60,905 nt of DNA from an uncultured Phascolarctobacterium sp. Lineage in GTDB: Bacteria > Bacillota > Negativicutes > Acidaminococcales > Acidaminococcaceae. Shown one piece after another: positions 1 through 8,763 of this stretch. The notes below the pieces were generated by a model that worked only from the letters and a program-made list of their open reading frames with translations, was not told the DNA's origin and searched no databases. Location of the stretch: the NCBI GenBank assembly GCA_949295115.1, contig CASFJU010000004.1:184153-245057 (forward strand). The letters are read 5' to 3'. Numbering within the stretch: position 1 is the first letter of the stretch; each line of letters starts with the position of its first letter. Both the position numbers and the translations under genes were made by a program.

Positions 1-397
1 CGCCGCGCCTGCGGTCGTAGGTGTAATTTTTAAATTCCTTAAAATCCAGCGGCCAGCCCTGTTTGATTAAAAGCTGCACGCTGTCGTCATCCTTCTGCTC
101 CAGCAGATGCGTGTTATGCGCTAGAAGTTCCTGCAAAGGCTTATTGGCAAGGTCAATGCCGTAACCCAAAATATGGAAGGAAATATCGTCCTTCGTTGAG
201 CAGACCTCCACGCCCGGCACGCACTTTATGCCGCGCTCACCTGCAAGGCGCACGGTTTCCGCCACGTTGGCGGTGCTGTCGTGATCGGTAACGGCAATAA
301 TGCCCAGCCCCGCGCCCACCGCCGCGTCCACCAAATCCTGCGGCGTCCACGTGCCGTCGCTGGCCGTGCTGTGGATATGCAAATCAACCTTTCTCAT
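1..397 (-). CDS. PHP-domain phosphoesterase, 3' part cut by window edge
   Basis: The N-terminal 132 codons of a PHP-family metal-dependent phosphoesterase (TrpH/YciV-like) are present; the rest lies outside the window. The start reads MRKVDLHIHSTASDGT, which carries the HxH metal motif (HIH), followed by an AVTDHDS motif and PGVEVCS, all standard PHP metal-ligand positions. The ATG at 397 overlaps the 3' end of the upstream znuB-like gene by 14 bp and has a GAGGTG ribosome site seven bases upstream inside that gene, so translation is probably coupled. Known family members include nucleoside 3',5'-bisphosphate phosphatase and 5'-3' RNase activities; which applies here cannot be told from the fragment. 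Whether it has anything to do with metal import is unclear. Confidence 0.85.
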   Translation of the reverse strand, partial: MRKVDLHIHSTASDGTWTPQDLVDAAVGAGLGIIAVTDHDSTANVAETVRLAGERGIKCVPGVEVCSTKDDISFHILGYGIDLANKPLQELLAHNTHLLEQKDDDSVQLLIKQGWPLDFKEFKNYTYDRRRG

Positions 398-1250
398 GTT
401 CTTTCACCTCGTGGTGATGGCAGCACGCAGCAGGCGGCGCTGCCTCCTCTTTTGCAAAGCTCTGCCTTAAGCAGCTTAAAATAAACAGCACCGTGCCGGT
501 CAGCACAATCGTGCCGCCGGGGGCAAGGTCGGCGTAATAGGACACCGTCAGCCCCACCGTTACGGTGATAATGCCGTAAACAATACCGCCGATAATTGTA
601 CCGGCAAAGCTGCGTGCCGACTGCAAGGCACAGGCGACGGGGATAACCATCATTGCCGATACCAGAAGCAGCCCGACGATGCGCATGGAAAGCGCCACCG
701 TCAGCGCCGTTAAAACAGCCAGCCATACGTTCAGCTTACCCGCGGGCAGCCCCGCCACGCGCGCCGATGTTTCATCAAAAGTAATGTATTGCAGCGGGCG
801 GTAAAACATCACCGTAAAGGCGCAGGCAAACAGCCACAGCACCGCCACTACCCACAAATCGCTTGCGCTGATGGTCATTAAACTGCCGAACAGGATGCTG
901 CTTAAATTAAAGCCGCCCGTGCGGTTCATACTGCTGAAAATTACCGCCAGCCCGATGCCGCTGTAAAAGAAAATCGCCAGCACCATTTCGGAAAAAGTAT
1001 CCAGCCTGCTGCGTACCTTTTCAATTACCAGCGCGCCCAGAACGGTTGCCAGCGCCGCGCTCAGCACCGGCTGCGCACCCAACAGCGCGCCGCCTGCCAC
1101 ACCGGCAAAGGCAATATGCCCCAAGCCGTCGCCAATCATCGACTGGCGGCGCAGCACCAGAAAGCTGCCTATAAGCGGGCAGATGACGGCGACAATCAGC
1201 CCCGCCAGCCAAGCCCTTTGCATAAATCCTGCGGAAAACATCTCTAACAT
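384..1250 (-). CDS. znuB: Zinc/manganese ABC transporter permease (ABC-3 family)
   Basis: This is a 288-residue inner-membrane permease of the ABC-3 metal family with about eight or nine hydrophobic segments and the family-typical MIGDGLGHIAFAG motif near residue 38. It forms the channel for the metal delivered by the downstream-oriented binding protein partner. The last third is followed by an unusual cytosolic tail, residues about 272-288, containing two Cys and three His in a row (CCHHH) plus another His. The gene lies eleven bases after the ATPase gene in the order binding protein, ATPase, permease, all on the minus strand. GAGG eight bases upstream supports the ATG at 1250. Zinc is favoured because of the partner protein's motifs; manganese is possible. 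Confidence 0.9.
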   Translation of the reverse strand: MLEMFSAGFMQRAWLAGLIVAVICPLIGSFLVLRRQSMIGDGLGHIAFAGVAGGALLGAQPVLSAALATVLGALVIEKVRSRLDTFSEMVLAIFFYSGIGLAVIFSSMNRTGGFNLSSILFGSLMTISASDLWVVAVLWLFACAFTVMFYRPLQYITFDETSARVAGLPAGKLNVWLAVLTALTVALSMRIVGLLLVSAMMVIPVACALQSARSFAGTIIGGIVYGIITVTVGLTVSYYADLAPGGTIVLTGTVLFILSCLRQSFAKEEAAPPAACCHHHEVKEHEKG

Positions 1251-1261
1251 TCAGCTTACCT

Positions 1262-1981
1262 CTATCTGTAAAAATAACCGTGCTTGTGCCTGTGCACCAA
1301 CGCCTGCTGCACCCCGCCCCAAAAACAGATATTGTGGTCAAGGCACAGCGCGTTTTTGCACACCTTCGCCGCCAGTTCCAAATCATGCGACACCATTACA
1401 ATCGTCACGCCCTGTTTGCGGTTAATCTCGCCCAACATCGTGTACAGTTCTTCCTTCGCGTCCGGGTCAACGCCGGTTGCCGGTTCGTCCAGCAGCAAAA
1501 GCTCCGGGCTGCGCACCATGGCTCGCGCCAGATATACACGCTGCTGCTGCCCGCCGGACAGTTCGCCTATTTTGCGGTGCGCCAGCTCCTTCAGCGAAAA
1601 GCGTTCCATAATATCGTCAACAGCTGCTTTATCATCACGCGAGTAATGCTGAAACATACTGCCGCCGCTTAACCGCCCCAGCGAAACCACTTCGCGCACG
1701 CTGATGGGAAACGCCCTATGCTGGCGTGCCGGGTTCTGCGGTACATAGCCGATTTTATCCCACGCCGTGAAATGCTCGCGGTCCTGCCCAAAGATACTAA
1801 TACTGCCCTGCATGGGTTTTAAAATGCCTGCAAGCAGGCGCAGCAGCGTACTTTTACCCGCGCCGTTCGGGCCGATGACGGCGACAAAATCACCCTTTTC
1901 AATTTGCAGCGACAGGTCGTTTAAAATCCAGCCTTCGCCGTAGCTGTAACCAAGTCTGTCTATTTCAATTACCGTTTTCAT
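1262..1981 (-). CDS. znuC: Zinc/manganese ABC transporter ATP-binding protein
   Basis: This is a 239-residue ABC ATPase that powers metal uptake. Visible motifs are Walker A GPNGAGKST (residue ~37), the Q-loop region GYVPQNP, signature LSGGQQQRV, Walker B LLLLDEPAT and the switch-region VSHD. The C-terminus is rich in His (HRHKHGYFYR), which could sense or bind metal, although this is inference. The ATG follows the stop of the binding-protein gene after a single base and has no clear ribosome site of its own, so coupling to that gene is likely. Length and motifs are normal for the ZnuC/TroB group. Confidence 0.9.
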   Translation of the reverse strand: MKTVIEIDRLGYSYGEGWILNDLSLQIEKGDFVAVIGPNGAGKSTLLRLLAGILKPMQGSISIFGQDREHFTAWDKIGYVPQNPARQHRAFPISVREVVSLGRLSGGSMFQHYSRDDKAAVDDIMERFSLKELAHRKIGELSGGQQQRVYLARAMVRSPELLLLDEPATGVDPDAKEELYTMLGEINRKQGVTIVMVSHDLELAAKVCKNALCLDHNICFWGGVQQALVHRHKHGYFYR

Positions 1982-1982
1982 T

Positions 1983-2867
1983 TTATTTACCGTTCAGCGC
2001 AATGTTAAGGTTTTCAATATTGCGCTCCATAATTTTTAAATAATCATCGCCGTTTTGGCGGCCTGCTTCGCTCAAACCCTCCAGCGGGTCCAGCACTAAG
2101 GTTTCCGCACCGGCTGCCTGCGCTATCGTTTCGGCAATGCGCGGGCTGACCAGCGTTTCAAAAAACACGTATTTAATGCCGTCCGCCTGCATAACGCCCA
2201 GCAGTTTGTTCAGCGCTGCGGGTGACGGCTCTGCCTGCGGCGATAAACCCATAATTGATTCCTGCTTCAAACCGTAATCCTCCGCTAAATGCCCGAAGGC
2301 CGCATGCGTGGTGATGAAGGTTTTTATTTTGGCGTTTTGCGCCACTGCCGTAAGTTTTTCGTCCAGCGCATTTATTTTGACGATATACGCCGCCGCGTTC
2401 TGCTCGTATTCTGCCGCGTGTTCCGGGTCGGCCTTTACAAAAGCGTCGCGCACTGCCGCAACTTCAACCGCTGCCTTACGCGGGCTTAACCAAAAATGCG
2501 GGTCGGTTTTATCAAGCTGCTGCATAAAGGCCTGCCCCGCTTCTACCGCCTGCACGCCGTCATCAGCAACGGCTGCAACGGCAGGTTGCGCCCACGGCTC
2601 AACGCCGCCGTTATACACAAACACTTTTGCCTTTGCCAGCCGCGTCAAATCACGCGCACTCGGTTCCCAGTCGTGCGGCTCAATGCCGTCGCCAATCATG
2701 GTGTAAACCGTCACTCTGTCGCCGCCGACGGCACGCGCAAATTCCGCCATCGGGTAAAAGCTGGCCGCCACCTGCATTTTGCCATCTGCGGAAGCGCCCT
2801 GCTGCCCGCCGCAGCCAAAACACAGCAGCGCCAGCGCAAGCAAAAGCGCCGTTAAAAATTTATTCAT
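1983..2867 (-). CDS. znuA: Metal-binding lipoprotein of zinc ABC transporter
   Basis: This is a 294-residue cluster A-I solute-binding protein. A signal peptide ends in a lipobox (LLCFGCGG), so it is probably a membrane-anchored lipoprotein. Likely metal ligands are the His in GIEPHDWEPS, in DPHFWLS and in TTHAAFGHLAEDYG; LSPQAEPSP is typical of zinc members. The long His-rich loop of many ZnuA proteins is absent. The start is the ATG at 2867, with AAGGAG eight bases upstream; an in-frame TTG at 2882 would put the ribosome site inside the gene. It is first in the minus-strand znuA-znuC-znuB-PHP cluster and faces the nicotinamidase gene across a palindrome-rich gap. Confidence 0.9.
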   Translation of the reverse strand: MNKFLTALLLALALLCFGCGGQQGASADGKMQVAASFYPMAEFARAVGGDRVTVYTMIGDGIEPHDWEPSARDLTRLAKAKVFVYNGGVEPWAQPAVAAVADDGVQAVEAGQAFMQQLDKTDPHFWLSPRKAAVEVAAVRDAFVKADPEHAAEYEQNAAAYIVKINALDEKLTAVAQNAKIKTFITTHAAFGHLAEDYGLKQESIMGLSPQAEPSPAALNKLLGVMQADGIKYVFFETLVSPRIAETIAQAAGAETLVLDPLEGLSEAGRQNGDDYLKIMERNIENLNIALNGK

Positions 2868-2885
2868 TGCAAGCTCCTTCAATAA

Positions 2886-2931
2886 TATTGCCGCAAATTT
2901 ATTGCAACTTAATGTACATCATGCGGCAATA
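2886..2931 (-). promoter_or_regulatory. 10-bp inverted repeat in znuA leader
   Basis: TATTGCCGCA (2886-2895) is mirrored perfectly by TGCGGCAATA (2922-2931) with 26 bases between. On the minus strand it sits directly before the AAGGAG ribosome site of znuA, so it could form an mRNA hairpin or be a DNA operator. The same 11-mer ATTGCCGCAAA recurs near 4293, upstream of the antiporter gene. No known family was recognised. Confidence 0.5.
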
Positions 2932-2949
2932 GGTATATAATAAACCTAT
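2913..2949 (+). promoter_or_regulatory. pncA promoter overlapped by long palindrome
   Basis: A plus-strand promoter reads TGTACA (2913-2918), 17-bp spacer, TATAAT (2936-2941). Centred on the -10 box is a 21-bp palindrome (2929-2949) whose half-sites are ATAGGT and ACCTAT; nine of its ten base pairs match. A repressor bound there would block pncA and possibly the divergent znuA promoter. The AGGT/ACCT edges recall DtxR-family boxes but the spacing is longer, so the regulator is unassigned. Confidence 0.5.
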
Positions 2950-2974
2950 ATAACTAAAATAGGAAGTGTTTTTT

Positions 2975-3622
2975 ATGAAACTGAACCTGAACAAAAACCA
3001 GATTGCAGCTTTTGACATAGATGCACAGCAGACTTTTACGCCGCTGTGCCCGGACGAACTGCCCGTTGCCGGCGGTGACGGAATTGCCGCCGAGCTTAAC
3101 GCGCAGGCGCAGTTCGCTTCGCTGCGTGTTGCCTCGCGTGATGCGCACAGCCCCAAAGCCGTGTGGATTGCAAACGCCGAACACGCGCCGCTGACGCCTG
3201 TTACGGGTTACACCGACAGCGATTTGTACTGGCCGAGCCACGCCATTGTCGGCACTAAAGGTTTTGAATTTATACCGGGGCTTGACCCCAAAGCCTATGC
3301 CTTTCAGGTTTACAAGGGCATCGAGCCGGACAAGCACCCTTACGGTGCGTGCTACCACGATTTAAAGGACACGCTTTCGACAGGCGTAATTGAATTTTTG
3401 CAGAGCCGCGGCATTAAAGCCGTTATCTGCGGCGGGCTTGCCACCGATTACTGCGTTAAAAACACGGTGCTGCAATTAGTGCGCGCCGGTTTTACGGTTA
3501 TCCTTAACCTTGCTGCCTGCCGCGGCATTGCGCCGGATACCGTTGCCGCCGCTCTTGACGAGATGCGCGGCGCAGGCGTTATTATTGTTAATAACAGCGC
3601 AGAGCTTAAAGAGCTGCTGTAA
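2975..3622 (+). CDS. pncA: Nicotinamidase / isochorismatase-family hydrolase
   Basis: This 215-residue cysteine hydrolase of the isochorismatase superfamily most likely deamidates nicotinamide to nicotinate for NAD salvage in the cytosol. FDIDAQQTF near the N-terminus provides the catalytic Asp, and GGLATDYCVKNTV near residue 157 holds the nucleophile Cys in the TDYCV context typical of nicotinamidases. Metal ligands are expected around the D-x-H stretch after the first third but were not assigned. The ATG at 2975 is preferred over the GTG at 2966 because AGGAAG lies immediately before it at proper spacing. Its stop codon directly abuts the stop of the convergent YigZ-family gene. Confidence 0.85.
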   Translation: MKLNLNKNQIAAFDIDAQQTFTPLCPDELPVAGGDGIAAELNAQAQFASLRVASRDAHSPKAVWIANAEHAPLTPVTGYTDSDLYWPSHAIVGTKGFEFIPGLDPKAYAFQVYKGIEPDKHPYGACYHDLKDTLSTGVIEFLQSRGIKAVICGGLATDYCVKNTVLQLVRAGFTVILNLAACRGIAPDTVAAALDEMRGAGVIIVNNSAELKELL

Positions 3623-4240
3623 TTAAACCGGCACTTCCACAAATTCGGTGCTGACTTCGTCAAGCTCTACCGTGCGGTTCAGCGCCGCAGTCAGCCATTC
3701 TTCGGCTTCGGCTTTCTGCTCACGCTTCATGTACAGCAAAATCTGCACGCGCTCGCCGTATTCCGCACCGCTGACAGTAAAAATGCTTTGGTTGTACAGC
3801 TTGTTCATAATGCGTCCGGCTTCACCCGGAGGCGCGCTTAAACTGAACACAGTCATTTCCACACGGCGCGCAAGGCCTGTTGCTTCCACGGCGCTGACAA
3901 CGCTGTTTGTGTAGGCACGTACCAAACCGCCCGCACCCAGCTTAATGCCGCCGAAGTAGCGCGTTACCACCGCCGCCACGCCGGTTAAGTTCTTTTTGCG
4001 CAGAACCTCCAGCATCGGCACACCGGCCGTTCCGCTCGGCTCGCCGTCGTCGCTGGACCTTTGCTGCATATCGTTTATAATATAGGCAGAGCAGTTATGC
4101 GTTGCATCCCAAAATTCTTTTTTGGTGCTTTTGATAAATTCCTGCGCTTCCGCTTCGCTGCTTACCTTTTTCAGCGTACAGATGAACCGCGATTTTTCAA
4201 TCACGATTTCCGTACGGCAATCCTTCTGTATCGTTTGCAT
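3623..4240 (-). CDS. YigZ / IMPACT family protein
   Basis: This 205-residue protein has the UPF0029/IMPACT fold. The N-terminal domain contains KSRFICTL, the ATHNCSAYII stretch and the family signature DDGEPSGTAGVPMLEVL, followed by VTRYFGGIKLGAGGLVRAY; the C-terminal half is the smaller ferredoxin-like DUF1949 domain. Eukaryotic IMPACT regulates Gcn2, and E. coli YigZ has no firmly settled role, so no function is claimed here. A strong ribosome site (AGGAAAGGAG) supports the ATG at 4240. The stop TAA of this gene and that of pncA are adjacent (3620-3625), leaving no room for a shared terminator. Confidence 0.85.
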   Translation of the reverse strand: MQTIQKDCRTEIVIEKSRFICTLKKVSSEAEAQEFIKSTKKEFWDATHNCSAYIINDMQQRSSDDGEPSGTAGVPMLEVLRKKNLTGVAAVVTRYFGGIKLGAGGLVRAYTNSVVSAVEATGLARRVEMTVFSLSAPPGEAGRIMNKLYNQSIFTVSGAEYGERVQILLYMKREQKAEAEEWLTAALNRTVELDEVSTEFVEVPV

Positions 4241-4334
4241 AACAAACTCCTTTCCTAAATAATTATATCATAACGGCAAAGCTTTTATTAACATTGCCGC
4301 AAAACTTCTTCCTCGCTTTACGGAGGTGAAGCAC

Positions 4335-6644
4335 TTGACTCATTTAGTTCCGCTCATCAGCGACCTGGCCCTGATTCTGACACTGGCGGGCCTTGCGACA
4401 ATTTTATGTAAAAAATTCAACCAGCCGCTTATTTTAGGTTACATGCTGGCAGGCTTTTTAGCCAGCCCGCACTTTACGCTATTGCCCAACGTCATCGACG
4501 GCGACAGCATCACCATCTGGGCGGATATCGGCGTTATCTTTATTTTGTTCGACCTGGGGCTGGATTACAACTTCAATAAAATAAAAAGCACCGCCAACAC
4601 AGCCATTATCGCCGCCGTGGCGGAATTTACCGGCATTGCCTGCCTGGGTTTTGCCTGCGCGCAGCTTTTGGGCTGGAGCGTTACCGACAGTATTTTTACC
4701 GGCTGCATGCTGACGATGAGCAGCACCGCAGTGGTAAGCAAAACGCTGGGCGAGCTGAACCTTTTGAAAAAAGCCTTTGCACCGATTGCTTTCGGCATTC
4801 TGGTGCTGGAGGATATCTCCGGCATTATCATGATGGTTGTGCTCTCCACCGTCGCTGCCGCGGGCAGCGCTATTTCCGCAGCGTCCATGCTGCAAAGTAT
4901 CGGGCTGTTGGTGTTCTTTTTAATCATCTGCTTCATCATCGGTATTTACTTTTTACCCAGCTTTTTTAAAAAGACCCGCAAATATTTTAACGATGAAATG
5001 CTGCTTACCGTTTCGCTGGGCCTTTGCCTCAGCATGGTGGTGCTTGCCTCGCACATGGGGTTCAGTTCTGCGCTGGGCGCGTTTTTAATGGGCACGCTGC
5101 TTTCGGGCACGGTGTACACCAAACGCACCAAGGTTTTGCTGGAGCCTGTTAAAAATCTGTTCTCCGGCATTTTCTTCGTATCAGTCGGCATGATGGTTGA
5201 CCCCACCGTCGTCAGCGGCAACCTGCTCACCATCATCGCGCTTTCCGTTACGCTGATTTTCGGCAAATGCCTTTTTACGTCGCTCGGCGTCATGTTATCC
5301 GGCCAGCCGCTTAAAACCAGTATGCAGTGCGGCTTTGCGCTGACGCAGCTGGGCGAATTCGCCTTCATCGTTGCCAGCATCGGCGCGGGCTATGGCTTAA
5401 CCAGCAGCTTTTTGTACCCGGTGTTCGTCGCTGTTTCCGTCGTTACTATTTTCTTTACGCCGCATGTGCTGCTTAACGCGGGCAAGGCTTACCGCCGACT
5501 GCTGCGCAGCCTGCCTAAAAAAACTGCCGTGATGCTGATTGAGGCGCACCGCGATAACAAAGGCAACGAAAAGCAATCCGAATGGACTAATTTTTTACAG
5601 ATTTACTTTACGCGCATTGTTGTTTACGCCGTAATTTTGATTTTTATTTCTTACATGGGCACGAATATGATTCTGCCCTACTGTCAAAACTATTTGCAGG
5701 CACCGGTGAGCAATTTTACCGCTGCCGCCCTGACGCTGCTGCTGATGCTGCCGTTTTTGACGGCGCTTATGGTAAGCCGACTCGGCAGGCGCGACCTTGT
5801 TGCCGGTCTGTGGTTCCAAAAACGCAGCAACCGCCCGTTGATTCTTGTTTTGATGTTCGTTAAGGTTGCCATCGGCATGTTCTTCATCATGCAGGTGTTT
5901 ACCTCCATGCTGGGGCTGCACACCATCGTCGCCATCATCGCCGCACTGGTGCTGGCAAAATTCATCTACTCGTCCGATTACCTCGTCAGCCGCTACCTGC
6001 AAATCGAATCGCAGTTTTTAATTAACCTCAACGCCGAAAATCTGGCGGCAGCCGCACAAAAACGCGCGTCGGCAAGGCACGGCATGTGGCTGGACGAACA
6101 GCTTTACACCTGCGGCTACGAAATTACCGAAAGCTCGCCGTGGGTTGGCTGGAGCATAAGGCGGCTTGACGTGCACCGCATTTATAAAATTTTCGTTATC
6201 GAAATTCACAACAGCCACGGCTATATGCCGATACCTTCCGGGCATACGGTACTGCGCGCGGGTGACAGGCTTTTGATTACCGCGCCGCTGAACGTACTGC
6301 GTACCTTTGACGCCGCCATTAAAAACATGGGGCTGGGGCTGAATAAAGCCAGTGAAACGGTAACGCTGCACCGGTTTTTGCAGCAGGAAACCGCCAACCG
6401 CAAAGAGCACGACCAGCTTTTGTGCTATGCGATGCCGATAACATCGGCGTCGCCGCTGGCACGCAGCACGCTTAAAAAATCCGACACCTTCTCCAAAGGC
6501 AAATGGCTGGCGCTGGGGTTGGAACGCGGCAATTACACCATCCTCGACCCGGACGCATCGTTCGTCATCAATAACGGCGACATCCTCTGGATTATCGGCA
6601 GCAGACAAATGATAAGCCAGTTGTTTAAAAATGATACACTGTAA
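4335..6644 (+). CDS. CPA2-family monovalent cation/H+ antiporter with two TrkA-C domains
   Basis: This 769-residue membrane protein has an N-terminal Na+/H+ exchanger domain of about twelve helices (residues 1-385, motifs LGYMLAGFLASP, GFSSALGAFLMG, QLGEFAFI). A second membrane segment cluster (~415-555) follows, then two cytosolic TrkA-C-like ligand-binding domains (~590-660 and ~700-765). It resembles KefB/KefC and GerN-type exchangers and probably moves K+ or Na+ against protons under nucleotide control. The TrkA-N Rossmann domain of KefC appears to be missing. The start is taken as TTG at 4335, because GGAGG (4322-4326) overlaps the in-frame GTG at 4326 and is correctly spaced for the TTG. 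Confidence 0.8.
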   Translation: MTHLVPLISDLALILTLAGLATILCKKFNQPLILGYMLAGFLASPHFTLLPNVIDGDSITIWADIGVIFILFDLGLDYNFNKIKSTANTAIIAAVAEFTGIACLGFACAQLLGWSVTDSIFTGCMLTMSSTAVVSKTLGELNLLKKAFAPIAFGILVLEDISGIIMMVVLSTVAAAGSAISAASMLQSIGLLVFFLIICFIIGIYFLPSFFKKTRKYFNDEMLLTVSLGLCLSMVVLASHMGFSSALGAFLMGTLLSGTVYTKRTKVLLEPVKNLFSGIFFVSVGMMVDPTVVSGNLLTIIALSVTLIFGKCLFTSLGVMLSGQPLKTSMQCGFALTQLGEFAFIVASIGAGYGLTSSFLYPVFVAVSVVTIFFTPHVLLNAGKAYRRLLRSLPKKTAVMLIEAHRDNKGNEKQSEWTNFLQIYFTRIVVYAVILIFISYMGTNMILPYCQNYLQAPVSNFTAAALTLLLMLPFLTALMVSRLGRRDLVAGLWFQKRSNRPLILVLMFVKVAIGMFFIMQVFTSMLGLHTIVAIIAALVLAKFIYSSDYLVSRYLQIESQFLINLNAENLAAAAQKRASARHGMWLDEQLYTCGYEITESSPWVGWSIRRLDVHRIYKIFVIEIHNSHGYMPIPSGHTVLRAGDRLLITAPLNVLRTFDAAIKNMGLGLNKASETVTLHRFLQQETANRKEHDQLLCYAMPITSASPLARSTLKKSDTFSKGKWLALGLERGNYTILDPDASFVINNGDILWIIGSRQMISQLFKNDTL

Positions 6645-6650
6645 ACTTAA

Positions 6651-6677
6651 AAATCCCCCGCCAAAAGCGGGGGATTT
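6651..6677. terminator. Bidirectional terminator
   Basis: An 11-bp stem, AAATCCCCCGC with GCGGGGGATTT, encloses a five-base loop and is flanked by A and T tracts on both sides. It separates the convergent antiporter and autotransporter genes. Confidence 0.9.
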
Positions 6678-6682
6678 TATTT

Positions 6683-8743
6683 TTAAAACGCATAACTTGC
6701 CTGTAAGCTTACGCTTGCGCCTTCGCGCTCACCGGCATAGCCGCGCAGGTTCAGGTCAATGCTCCACGGGCTCTCCGGCGAAGGTTTGTAATTTACGCCT
6801 GCTTCCGCCATGTAGCTGCTGCCTTTCAGGTTCTGCTCCGGTGCGTCCAGCCCTGCCGCACGCATTTTGGCCTCACCGTTAAACTCATATTCGTAAGCCA
6901 GTCCGTAATAAGCGCTGAACTTATCCGCTTCATTGGCGTTTACCCTCGCGCCTATGCGCAGACGATCACTGGTAATGCCGTCAAAGCTGAATTCATCACC
7001 GGCAACGGTAAAGCTGTCGCCTTCGGTATAAGTATGGAAGAACTTACCATACACATCAAGGTTGCTGCCTTTGCCCAGCGGTATAATCTGCCCCACGCCG
7101 ATATGCGCGCCGTAATAGTTAGCGTCGCTTTCATAGCCGTAGGTATCCGTGCCGTCGCTTAAAGCATTGCTCATTTCGCTTTTCAGCATACCTGCACGCA
7201 GGCTTGCTTCGGTATAAACGCCATGCGCATTTTGGTAACGCGCCGCCGCACCTCCGCCGTTATAAACAAGGCTGCCGTCGCCGCGGAAAAACTCATCGTT
7301 AAAGCTGTTGTAAGTACGGTAGTTGCCGCTGCCGTTTTCGTAAAACACGCCCCAGCTGAACTCATTACCGTTGTTAAACTGCGCCGCGTTGCCGACACCT
7401 GCAATCGTGCTCCAGCCGTTGATTTTGATATCGCTGTTCACGTCATATTTGCCGGCGTTGCCGTGTACGGCTGCAAAGGTTTTAACACCGTAGCTACCGT
7501 CGCGGCTTAAAGCGTCAAGGCTGTCGCTGATTAAATCCGTGCCCTGGTTGACAAACGCTGCCGCAACAGCGCGGTTTTCGGCAACAAGTCTGGTTTGCTT
7601 TGCCGTATGCAGACCGGTGATTTTATAAACAAGCCGGCCGTTTTCCATAACGGCTTCGCCGTCGCCTTCCGCCGCCACGCCTGCCGTAAAGCCAGCGGAG
7701 CGGATTTCGGAAGCGTTAACGTCCAACTTGTTATCGTCAGCTTTGATTAAAGTAATTTCGTCATTAACGTCGATACCGTCGCTTCCATTAAAATGAATAT
7801 GATCGGCTTCGACATGCGACGCATTTAATTTGCTGTGTTCACCGTCGGCGATATCCATAATGATTTCATTATCCTGCCAGTCAAGGTTTTCAAATTTTAC
7901 AGTATCAAAATTGTTGATGCTCTGCACATTACCTCGCCAGCCGTCAATTGTAAGGGTATTGCCGATGCTGTTGATATTGGAACCTGACAGTTTAGCATTG
8001 CTGATATCGGCATTGCCGCTGATATTTATGCTGTTATCATGCACTTCCATATCTTTTACATCGGTCGCATTCCAGATAAACGCACCGTAAACATCACCGC
8101 TTACTTTAGCTTCGCCGCCGATACTGATGGTATTACCAACTGCCTGCGCCGAAGCAGATTTTTTAGCTTCTACCGAAGCGCCGTAAATACCGCTGGCTAA
8201 AGTGCCGCCTGTTACCGTAATTTTATTATCATTTGCAATTGCACTTGTGCCGTCGCCCGAGCTGCTTGCCAGCCCGCCAACAACAGAATAAGTAGAATAT
8301 CCGCCGCCAAGATTGCCGCCGCTGATAACTATTTCATTGCCGCTTGCCTTTGCCCCGTGCCCATGCGCCACGCCGCCAAACACTGTTGAATAAACCGTGC
8401 CGCCCGTAATATTTACATTGTTGGCGGAAGCATCGGCACTGAGGTTTTTGCTGATAAACGTATAAGCCGAACCGCCGTAAATATTAAATACTTCGCCGCC
8501 GGTCATTGTTGCCTGCCCGCCCGAAACCGCAGCATTATGGTCCTGCGCCCAGCTGTCAACATCAACAGTACCGTCCGCCGCAGCGTAAACCATGCCGTAA
8601 GCTTCGCCTGCATGCACTTCGGCCGTTTTGCCGTTATCCGTGCCGTCTAAATTCAAATCCTGCGCCTGTGCCTGCAGCATTACGCCGGTTAAAAGTAAGC
8701 CCATCAGCGCGCCCATCGTTAAAAATCTATATTGTTTTTTCAT
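6683..8743 (-). CDS. Autotransporter with C-terminal outer-membrane beta-barrel
   Basis: This 686-residue type Va secreted protein is the clearest sign of an outer membrane. A Sec signal peptide (residues 1-28, cleavage near LQAQA-QD) precedes a passenger (about 30-400) built of short repeats such as NNVNITGG, NEIVISGG, NKITVTGGT and NTISIGGEA, as expected for a right-handed beta-helix. From ~410 to the end is a barrel domain with alternating strands that closes with SLQASYAF, whose terminal Phe is the usual outer-membrane insertion signal. No protease or lipase motif was seen in the passenger, so an adhesin or surface structural role is inferred. AGAGGTG supports the start. The long leader holds a terminator-like hairpin. 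Confidence 0.88.
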   Translation of the reverse strand: MKKQYRFLTMGALMGLLLTGVMLQAQAQDLNLDGTDNGKTAEVHAGEAYGMVYAAADGTVDVDSWAQDHNAAVSGGQATMTGGEVFNIYGGSAYTFISKNLSADASANNVNITGGTVYSTVFGGVAHGHGAKASGNEIVISGGNLGGGYSTYSVVGGLASSSGDGTSAIANDNKITVTGGTLASGIYGASVEAKKSASAQAVGNTISIGGEAKVSGDVYGAFIWNATDVKDMEVHDNSINISGNADISNAKLSGSNINSIGNTLTIDGWRGNVQSINNFDTVKFENLDWQDNEIIMDIADGEHSKLNASHVEADHIHFNGSDGIDVNDEITLIKADDNKLDVNASEIRSAGFTAGVAAEGDGEAVMENGRLVYKITGLHTAKQTRLVAENRAVAAAFVNQGTDLISDSLDALSRDGSYGVKTFAAVHGNAGKYDVNSDIKINGWSTIAGVGNAAQFNNGNEFSWGVFYENGSGNYRTYNSFNDEFFRGDGSLVYNGGGAAARYQNAHGVYTEASLRAGMLKSEMSNALSDGTDTYGYESDANYYGAHIGVGQIIPLGKGSNLDVYGKFFHTYTEGDSFTVAGDEFSFDGITSDRLRIGARVNANEADKFSAYYGLAYEYEFNGEAKMRAAGLDAPEQNLKGSSYMAEAGVNYKPSPESPWSIDLNLRGYAGEREGASVSLQASYAF

Positions 8744-8763
8744 TTTAACACCTCTTTTCCGGT

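Noticed and set aside
8206..8480. Short repeats in the autotransporter passenger as a CRISPR-like array
   Set aside because: The repetition is at protein level (Asn-Ile-x-Gly-Gly units) within an open reading frame, with no constant DNA repeat or spacer pattern.
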